A stretch of DNA of 36,968 bases from Faecalibacterium sp. UBA1762 (GTDB lineage Bacteria; Bacillota; Clostridia; Oscillospirales; Ruminococcaceae): contig DCHC01000031.1 in the NCBI GenBank assembly GCA_002314755.1, positions 1 through 36,968 of the forward strand, given 5' to 3'. This document shows, one piece after another, positions 32,643 through 36,968 of this stretch. Under the pieces are notes generated by a model. It saw only the letters and a list, made by a program, of their open reading frames with translations, did not search any database and had not been told where the DNA came from. A program made the position numbers and the translations under genes. The first letter of the stretch is position 1, and each line of letters opens with the position of its first letter.

Positions 32643-32690
32643 GAAAACAAAAAGATGCAATCACGGGCAGATGGCTTCGCGGTTGCACCT
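32643..32690 (-). terminator. Intrinsic terminator of prfB
   Basis: Minus strand AGGTGCAA (32690-32683) pairs with TTGCATCT (32660-32653), one G-U pair, around a long loop with further pairing potential. TTTTTGTTTT follows. Confidence 0.75.
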
Positions 32691-32702
32691 TATGCGTTTT
32701 GA

Positions 32703-33815
32703 TTACAGCTCCCCGCGGCTCAGCGCCTTCAGGTAGGCATTAATAAAGCCCTCCAAATCGCCATCCATTACCGCATTGACATTGCCATTCTCGAAGTTGG
32801 TACGGTGATCCTTAACCAGCGTATACGGCATAAACACATAGCTGCGAATCTGGCTGCCCCAGGCAATCAGGTTCTGTACACCCTTGATATCCTCAATCTT
32901 GTCCAAATGCTCCTGCGTTTTAATCTGCAGCAGCTTACTTTTTAACATTTTCATAGCCGTATCCCGGTTTTGGAACTGGCTGCGCTCGGTCTGGCAGGAG
33001 ACCACAATGCCGGTGGGCTTGTGAATCAGGCGTACTGCAGAGGAGGTCTTATTGATGTGCTGACCGCCTGCGCCGGAGGAACGGTACACCTGCATTTCAA
33101 TATCCTCGGGACGGATATCTACCTCGATATTATCATCAATTTCGGGCATGACTTCCAAGCTGGCAAAGCTGGTCTGCCGACGGCCGGAAGCATCAAAGGG
33201 GGAAACGCGCACCAGACGGTGTACGCCGTTTTCACTTTTCAGATAGCCGTAGGCATTTTCTCCGCTGATCAGCAAACTGCAGCTCTTAATGCCCGCCTCA
33301 TCGCCGTCCAGCATATCCAGCACCTGCACGGAAAAGCCCTGATCGGCGCAAAAACGGGTATACATCCGATAAAGCATGGAGACCCAGTCCTGTGCCTCGG
33401 TGCCGCCTGCACCGGCGTGGAAGGTTAAAATGGCGTTGGAATGGTCATACTCTCCGGTGAGAAGGGTGGACAGCTGCATCTTCTCCACCTTCAAGGTCAG
33501 TGCCTCCAACTGCTGCTGCAGCTCGGGCACCATGGTCTCATCGTCCTCCTCCTCAGTCATTTCAATAAAGGTCTCAATATCCTCCGCATCGCGGCACATG
33601 GTCTCGTAGCTTTCGAGCTTTTGCTTGATGGAACCCAACTCGGACAGCGCAATACGGGCTGCGTCCGCGTCGTCCCAAAAGGCGGGCTGTGCGGAAAGCT
33701 GTTCCAGCTCCTCCCTGCGCAGACGCAGATGGGTCAGGCCCAACGCCTCGCCCAGATCGTGGATAGCGGGCTGCAGCTCGGCCAACTTCTGTTTGTAATC
33801 GTCCAGCAGAATCAT
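32703..33815 (-). CDS. prfB: Peptide chain release factor 2
   Basis: A 370-residue class I release factor recognising UAA and UGA. The tripeptide anticodon SPF is at 205-207 (VRVSPFDASGRRQTSF), and the catalytic GGQ is at 250-252 (SSGAGGQHINKTSSA). The length is that of a full RF2. It reads from the ATG at 33815 (behind AAAGGAAAT) without any in-frame UGA near codon 25, so the programmed +1 frameshift known from many bacterial prfB genes is absent. It has its own promoter at 33931-33959 and a terminator after the stop. Confidence 0.97.
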   Translation of the reverse strand: MILLDDYKQKLAELQPAIHDLGEALGLTHLRLRREELEQLSAQPAFWDDADAARIALSELGSIKQKLESYETMCRDAEDIETFIEMTEEEDDETMVPELQQQLEALTLKVEKMQLSTLLTGEYDHSNAILTFHAGAGGTEAQDWVSMLYRMYTRFCADQGFSVQVLDMLDGDEAGIKSCSLLISGENAYGYLKSENGVHRLVRVSPFDASGRRQTSFASLEVMPEIDDNIEVDIRPEDIEMQVYRSSGAGGQHINKTSSAVRLIHKPTGIVVSCQTERSQFQNRDTAMKMLKSKLLQIKTQEHLDKIEDIKGVQNLIAWGSQIRSYVFMPYTLVKDHRTNFENGNVNAVMDGDLEGFINAYLKALSRGEL

Positions 33816-33930
33816 CTTGTTTACATTTCCTTTCTGTGCCCTACCTGCTTCTTCCCCGGCAGATCTTCACAATTTAACCGATTTTTTGCAATTCGGTAAG
33901 GCTGTATTCACAATTTACAATATCTTTTAT

Positions 33931-33959
33931 ATTATACTGTAAATAGTTAGGGTTTGTAA
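33931..33959 (-). promoter_or_regulatory. Sigma-A promoter of prfB
   Basis: Minus strand TTACAA (33959-33954), a 17-bp spacer and TATAAT (33936-33931). It is divergent from the promoter at 33971-33999, with 11 bp between the -35 boxes. Confidence 0.62.
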
Positions 33960-33970
33960 AGAGAAAACCT

Positions 33971-33999
33971 TTGCTTTTTTTCGGTTTTTCCGGTATAAT
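33971..33999 (+). promoter_or_regulatory. Sigma-A promoter of the RING-like membrane protein gene
   Basis: TTGCTT (33971-33976), a 17-bp spacer and TATAAT (33994-33999), giving a leader of about 58 nt. Confidence 0.78.
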
Positions 34000-34021
34000 A
34001 AAGAAAAGTTTGTAGCGAACC

Positions 34022-34044
34022 GGCAAAGCATCCGTTGCTTTGCC
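34022..34044 (+). promoter_or_regulatory. Leader hairpin just before the ribosome binding site at 34051
   Basis: GGCAAAGCA (34022-34030) and TGCTTTGCC (34036-34044) form a perfect 9-bp stem with a 5-nt loop in the short 5' leader, ending 5-6 nt before AAAGGAG. It may protect the mRNA or influence translation. No T-tract follows, so it is not a terminator. Confidence 0.6.
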
Positions 34045-34063
34045 TCAATAAAGGAGTATGATC

Positions 34064-35128
34064 TTGAGCAATAAACATAATTCCAGCTGCCCGGTGTGCA
34101 GCCATCCCTTCCGCCCCGATGACGATGTGGTCGTCTGCCCGGAATGCGGCGCATCCTATCACCGCAGCTGCTACCAGTCTGTTGGGGAATGTCTGTACCG
34201 GGATAAGCACGGCACTGATTTTTCTTTTGTTGAAATGGATAAACCCCAGCACAGTGAACAATATGTGCTTTGCCCCAACTGCCAAAAAAGCAACCCTGCC
34301 GACGCCCCCGCCTGCGAAAACTGCGGGACCCGCTTAGAGGGATTGGAGGTTTTCGGACAGGAGGACAAAGAGGAGACCCCAAAGGAAAACACGAATTTTC
34401 AAACGGAAGCTGATAGCGCGGATACGGTACCGGCTTACCGGCGCAAACGACCGGAGGTTTCCCCCGACACCGGAAAATTCCGCCCTGTGGATGACGCCCA
34501 CCTGCGCCTGGATGAGGTGGAGGGCACCCCGGAGGAACCCACCCCCATGAGCGAGCTGAAAAAGCAGCTGAACTTGAGTGAGCAGCTGGACGGCTTCAGC
34601 TTAAAGGAATGGCTCTGCTTTATCGGCCCGGCGGGTCCGCTGTATCTGTTCCAATTCAAAAAGATGGACGCCAGCAAGCGGGGATTGTCTTTCTCGCTGC
34701 CCGCCGCCTTTTTCCCGGGCATCTTTTTCCTGTATCGCAAGGTATGGGGTTGGGGTATTCTTGCAACCCTAATCAAGCTGGTCTGTGTTATTCCCTCCCT
34801 GTTGGGGTTTGCCGCAGCAAACGGCGCTTCTCTGTCGCTGCCCTACAGTGCCGAGCAGCTAAGCCTGTTTGCTCAGTACGCCACCTATTTAGATACTGCC
34901 ATGAGCATTTTTTGGGGCATTGCAGCGGCTACCCTGTACCGCAAACACAGTATTACCCGAATGAGACGGCTGAAGCAAAGCTTTTGTCAACTACATGAGG
35001 CAACGCTGCCACTGCAGGATGAATTTCACCTTTTCTTGGCGCAGAAGGGTGGGGTATGCCTGCCTGCCGGTCTTGCCGCAGGGGTGATCAGCGTACTGAT
35101 CTATTACGCGGTGGCGTTCTTTCTTTAA
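34064..35128 (+). CDS. RING-like/zinc-ribbon membrane protein of unknown function
   Basis: A 354-residue protein. The N-terminus carries a bacterial RING-like zinc domain: C9/C12, C25/C28 and H33/C36 (SCPVC, VCPECGASYHRSC). A zinc ribbon follows: C70/C73 and C84/C87 (LCPNC, ACENCG). Residues 95-180 are acidic and probably disordered. The C-terminal 170 residues hold about four membrane segments with a DUF2628-like pattern (PAGPLYLFQFKKM, FFLYRKVWGWGIL). The TTG at 34064 is preferred as start because AAAGGAG lies 7 nt upstream, whereas the ATG at 34058 is only 1 nt from it. Similar zinc-ribbon/membrane proteins are common in Clostridia; their role is not known. Confidence 0.8.
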   Translation: MSNKHNSSCPVCSHPFRPDDDVVVCPECGASYHRSCYQSVGECLYRDKHGTDFSFVEMDKPQHSEQYVLCPNCQKSNPADAPACENCGTRLEGLEVFGQEDKEETPKENTNFQTEADSADTVPAYRRKRPEVSPDTGKFRPVDDAHLRLDEVEGTPEEPTPMSELKKQLNLSEQLDGFSLKEWLCFIGPAGPLYLFQFKKMDASKRGLSFSLPAAFFPGIFFLYRKVWGWGILATLIKLVCVIPSLLGFAAANGASLSLPYSAEQLSLFAQYATYLDTAMSIFWGIAAATLYRKHSITRMRRLKQSFCQLHEATLPLQDEFHLFLAQKGGVCLPAGLAAGVISVLIYYAVAFFL

Positions 35129-35220
35129 TATTTGACCCGGCCAATTCGGTTCGGGTGCTCCTGCAAGACGGAAACCAAATAAAAAAATAGCCGATTCGCC
35201 CATTTCTAAGGAAAAACTGC

Positions 35221-35249
35221 TTGACGGGGTAGAAAAAATATGCTAAAAT
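35221..35249 (+). promoter_or_regulatory. Sigma-A promoter of rpsF-ssb-rpsR
   Basis: TTGACG (35221-35226), a 17-bp spacer ending in TGC (extended -10) and TAAAAT (35244-35249). It gives an mRNA leader of about 80 nt. Confidence 0.82.
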
Positions 35250-35256
35250 AAATCAT

Positions 35257-35309
35257 TGTCACAAGGGGTAATTCTGCCCCATGACATATATCCTTGCCCC
35301 GCAAGGGGC
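35257..35309 (+). promoter_or_regulatory. Structured leader of rpsF, candidate S6:S18 autoregulatory RNA
   Basis: Two hairpins lie between the promoter and rpsF. The first pairs TGTCA (35257-35261) with TGACA (35282-35286), enclosing GGGG (35265-35268) with CCCC (35277-35280). The second pairs GCCCC (35296-35300) with GGGGC (35305-35309) around the tetraloop GCAA. An S6:S18-binding leader RNA is known in front of rpsF in many bacteria. The location fits; the match to that motif has not been tested. Confidence 0.5.
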
Positions 35310-35335
35310 CTTATGTCCAAAAGGAGGTGTACAAA

Positions 35336-35617
35336 ATGGCAAAATACGAAACTATGTTGGTCGTTTCCACTGCCGCCGACGAGGAGGCAACCGCTGCTCT
35401 GGTCGCTAAGTTTAAAGCACTGATCGAGGCTAACGGCACCATTGAGAATGTGGAGGATTGGGGCAAGCGCAAGCTGGCATACCCCATCAACGACGAGACC
35501 GAGGGTTACTATGTGGTCACCACATTTGAGTCTGCTCCCGAGTTTCCCGCCGAGCTGGACCGTGTCTACCGTATCACGGACGGCGTCCTGCGTTCTTTGA
35601 CCGTCGTTAAGGAATAA
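35336..35617 (+). CDS. rpsF: 30S ribosomal protein S6
   Basis: A 93-residue S6 protein (YETMLVVSTAADEE, WGKRKLAYPINDETEGYYV, VYRITDGVLRSLTV). It binds the central domain of 16S rRNA as a dimer with S18. The ATG at 35336 follows AAAAGGAGGTG; an in-frame upstream ATG at 35294 lies inside the leader hairpin and is rejected. It is first in the conserved rpsF-ssb-rpsR operon; ssb starts 22 bp after its stop. Confidence 0.98.
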   Translation: MAKYETMLVVSTAADEEATAALVAKFKALIEANGTIENVEDWGKRKLAYPINDETEGYYVVTTFESAPEFPAELDRVYRITDGVLRSLTVVKE

Positions 35618-35639
35618 GTATTCAGGAGGAAATGGCTTT

Positions 35640-36107
35640 ATGTTGAACTGTGTTGTGCTGCAAGGGCGTTTGGTAGCCGATCCGGAATTGCGTCAGACTC
35701 AGCAGGGGATCCCTGTTGCCAGCTTCCGCATTGCCTGTGACCGTGTGGCCCGCGCCGGCGAGCAAAAGCAGGCTGATTTCTTTTCCGTTACCGCCTGGAG
35801 AAATAGCGCCGATTTTGTGTGCAAGTATTTCCACAAGGGTGATATGATTTTGGTGGAAGGTCGTTTACAGACTAGCACCTACCAGGATAAGAATACCGGA
35901 AAGAATATGACTTCTTACGATATCGTAGCCAACAACATCAACTTCTGCGGCGGCAAAAACGGCGCTGGCGCCGGCACCGCAGACAATTACGCCCAACCCG
36001 CCGCCAACTATTCCCGTCCGGCTGTACCCCAGGCGGCTCCCGCCTATTCTGCCGGCAGCGACAGCGACTTTTCTATCGTGGATGATAGCAGCGATCTGCC
36101 TTTCTGA
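35640..36107 (+). CDS. ssb: Single-stranded DNA-binding protein
   Basis: A 155-residue SSB. The OB-fold (1-105) has MLNCVVLQGRLVADPELR, FFSVTAWRNSADFVCKYF and GDMILVEGRLQTSTYQD. A low-complexity Gly/Ala/Pro/Tyr/Asn linker leads to the acidic tip DDSSDLPF, which recruits replication and repair proteins. It sits between rpsF and rpsR, as in most Firmicutes. Ribosome binding site CAGGAGGAAA. Confidence 0.98.
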   Translation: MLNCVVLQGRLVADPELRQTQQGIPVASFRIACDRVARAGEQKQADFFSVTAWRNSADFVCKYFHKGDMILVEGRLQTSTYQDKNTGKNMTSYDIVANNINFCGGKNGAGAGTADNYAQPAANYSRPAVPQAAPAYSAGSDSDFSIVDDSSDLPF

Positions 36108-36140
36108 TGCAGATCCATCTTATAAGGAGGTAAAACGACC

Positions 36141-36401
36141 ATGGCTTTTGAAAAGAAAGAAATGGGCGAGCGTCCTGCCCGTCCCATCCGTCACAGCCGC
36201 AAGAAAGTTTGCAGCTTCTGTGTTGACAAGATCGAGCACATCGACTACAAGGATGTGAACCGTCTGCGCAAGTATATTTCTGAGCGTGCAAAGATTGTCC
36301 CCCGCCGTGTGACCGGCACCTGTGCCCGTCATCAGCGTGACCTGACCAGTGCGATCAAGCGTGCCCGTCAGGTAGCTTTGCTGCCCTATGTTGCAGACTG
36401 A
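36141..36401 (+). CDS. rpsR: 30S ribosomal protein S18 (zinc-binding type)
   Basis: An 86-residue S18 with core segments DYKDVNRLRKYISERAKIVP, RRVTGTCARHQRDL and AIKRARQVALLPY. Zinc ligands are kept: C24 and C27 (CSFC), then C61 and H64 (CARH), so this is the C+ form. It pairs with S6 on the ribosome platform. Ribosome binding site AAGGAGG. Last gene of the operon, with a strong terminator following. Confidence 0.98.
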   Translation: MAFEKKEMGERPARPIRHSRKKVCSFCVDKIEHIDYKDVNRLRKYISERAKIVPRRVTGTCARHQRDLTSAIKRARQVALLPYVAD

Positions 36402-36422
36402 TTATTCCGTCAGCGAAAAGTC

Positions 36423-36456
36423 AAAGAGCATCGCAGTTTTCTGCGATGCTCTTTTT
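36423..36456 (+). terminator. Intrinsic terminator of rpsF-ssb-rpsR
   Basis: AAAGAGCATCGCA (36423-36435) and TGCGATGCTCTTT (36442-36454) form a perfect 13-bp stem with a 6-nt loop, with TTTTT at the end. The flanking A-run could also let it serve the convergent transporter gene. Confidence 0.93.
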
Positions 36457-36460
36457 CTGT

Positions 36461-36968
36461 TTAGTCTGCTCTTCCCAGGGTATCCGACACAACAAAAACC
36501 GTTCCGAAAATCATTATTATCAACGCTGCCAAATAACTCAAAGTGAATTGATTTTTCAATAAGATAAAAGACAGGCCGGCACCGATGAACGGTGCAACCG
36601 CATAGAAGGCGCTTGTTTTTGCGGCACCTAAATGTCTTTGTGCCCTTATATATGTAAAAATACTAAGCCCGTAGGCAACAAACCCAAGAAGCATTGCCAA
36701 ACCCAAATATTTAACATTGGGAATAGATTCATTTAAAAACAGAGCAACAATAAATGAACCCGCACCTGAGCAAATTCCCTTTAAGGTAACTATTTCATAG
36801 GTGCTTTTATCCGAAATCTTTCTGGTGCAGTTGTTTTCAAGTCCCCAACAAAGAGTTGCTAAAACAACAAACAAAGAGCCAAATGAAAAAGAGAAACCGT
36901 CTGTGCCGTCAAACGACAGAATAATGCTTGAAATCGTAATAAGTGAAATTGCCGTCCATAGCTTTTTT
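36461..36968 (-). CDS. EamA/DMT-family transporter, C-terminal part (start beyond the right edge)
   Basis: About 169 residues of a membrane transporter whose start lies beyond the right edge. The reading frame is open from the window end. It shows the second EamA half: LFVVLATLCWGLENNCTRKI, then KYLGLAMLLGFVAYGLSIFT, LGAAKTSAFYAVAPFIGAGL and FILLKNQFTLSYLAALIIM. Base composition is clearly richer in A and T, and codons are more AT-ended, than in the neighbouring ribosomal and glycan genes, which suggests more recent acquisition. The substrate is unknown; it is not closely similar to the EamA protein at 26934-27830. It converges on the ribosomal operon. Confidence 0.88.
   Translation of the reverse strand, partial: KKLWTAISLITISSIILSFDGTDGFSFSFGSLFVVLATLCWGLENNCTRKISDKSTYEIVTLKGICSGAGSFIVALFLNESIPNVKYLGLAMLLGFVAYGLSIFTYIRAQRHLGAAKTSAFYAVAPFIGAGLSFILLKNQFTLSYLAALIIMIFGTVFVVSDTLGRAD

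Noticed and set aside
1..36968. CRISPR arrays, tRNA/rRNA genes, insertion sequences, prophage or attachment sites
   Set aside because: None seen on reading both strands; the only perfect direct repeat noted is the 24-bp duplication in metI.

Overview
The window looks like a chromosomal segment of an uncultured anaerobic gut Clostridia member, probably Oscillospiraceae/Ruminococcaceae-like. This is inferred from the rpsF-ssb-rpsR order, strong Gram-positive ribosome binding sites, sigma-A promoters with 17-bp spacers, spore-associated SPOCS (DUF3794)/LysM and DUF1540 proteins, a CBS-DRTGG manganese pyrophosphatase and a MetNIQ lipoprotein transporter. No tRNA, rRNA, CRISPR array, insertion sequence or phage gene was seen.

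Layout. 1-670 (minus) is the start of a GH38 alpha-mannosidase, divergent from a metallophosphoesterase/beta-propeller pair (861-2594). 2674-5594 is a methionine transport operon (metN-metI-metQ). Its leader encodes a 39-residue peptide with 8 Met and 4 Cys, followed by an intrinsic terminator in front of metN: the layout of an amino-acid attenuator. A URO-D-family enzyme (minus) follows, with a divergent GH95-like glycosidase and an uncharacterised enzyme-like protein (6844-11105). Then come a SPOCS/LysM protein and, convergent with it, an HTH regulator fused to a complete desulfoferrodoxin-like module (12778-13383).

13516-19502 (minus) is a B12-dependent diol/glycerol dehydratase operon, pduCDE-GH-O: three dehydratase subunits, two reactivase subunits and a corrinoid adenosyltransferase. 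Shell genes are absent here, but PduD begins with a helix like a microcompartment encapsulation peptide. On the plus strand, 19940-22692 holds a glycosidase-like barrel protein and an alpha/beta hydrolase. 22809-30044 (minus) is a six-gene sugar operon: AraC regulator, Gfo/Idh/MocA oxidoreductase, EamA transporter, GNAT acetyltransferase, GH78 alpha-L-rhamnosidase and an unknown protein. The rest is housekeeping: CBS-type PPase, DUF1540, DUF1653, prfB, a zinc-ribbon/RING-like membrane protein, rpsF-ssb-rpsR, and a partial EamA transporter at the right edge.

How it may work together (inference). Rhamnose released by GH78 and fucose released by a GH95-like enzyme are both catabolised in anaerobes through lactaldehyde to 1,2-propanediol, the substrate of the dehydratase operon. 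The glycosidases lack signal peptides, so imported oligosaccharides are the likely substrates. The strongest candidate for an undescribed regulatory system is the Met/Cys leader-peptide attenuator of metNIQ. Second are the HTH-desulfoferrodoxin regulator and its promoter, which lies inside the terminator of the dehydratase operon.
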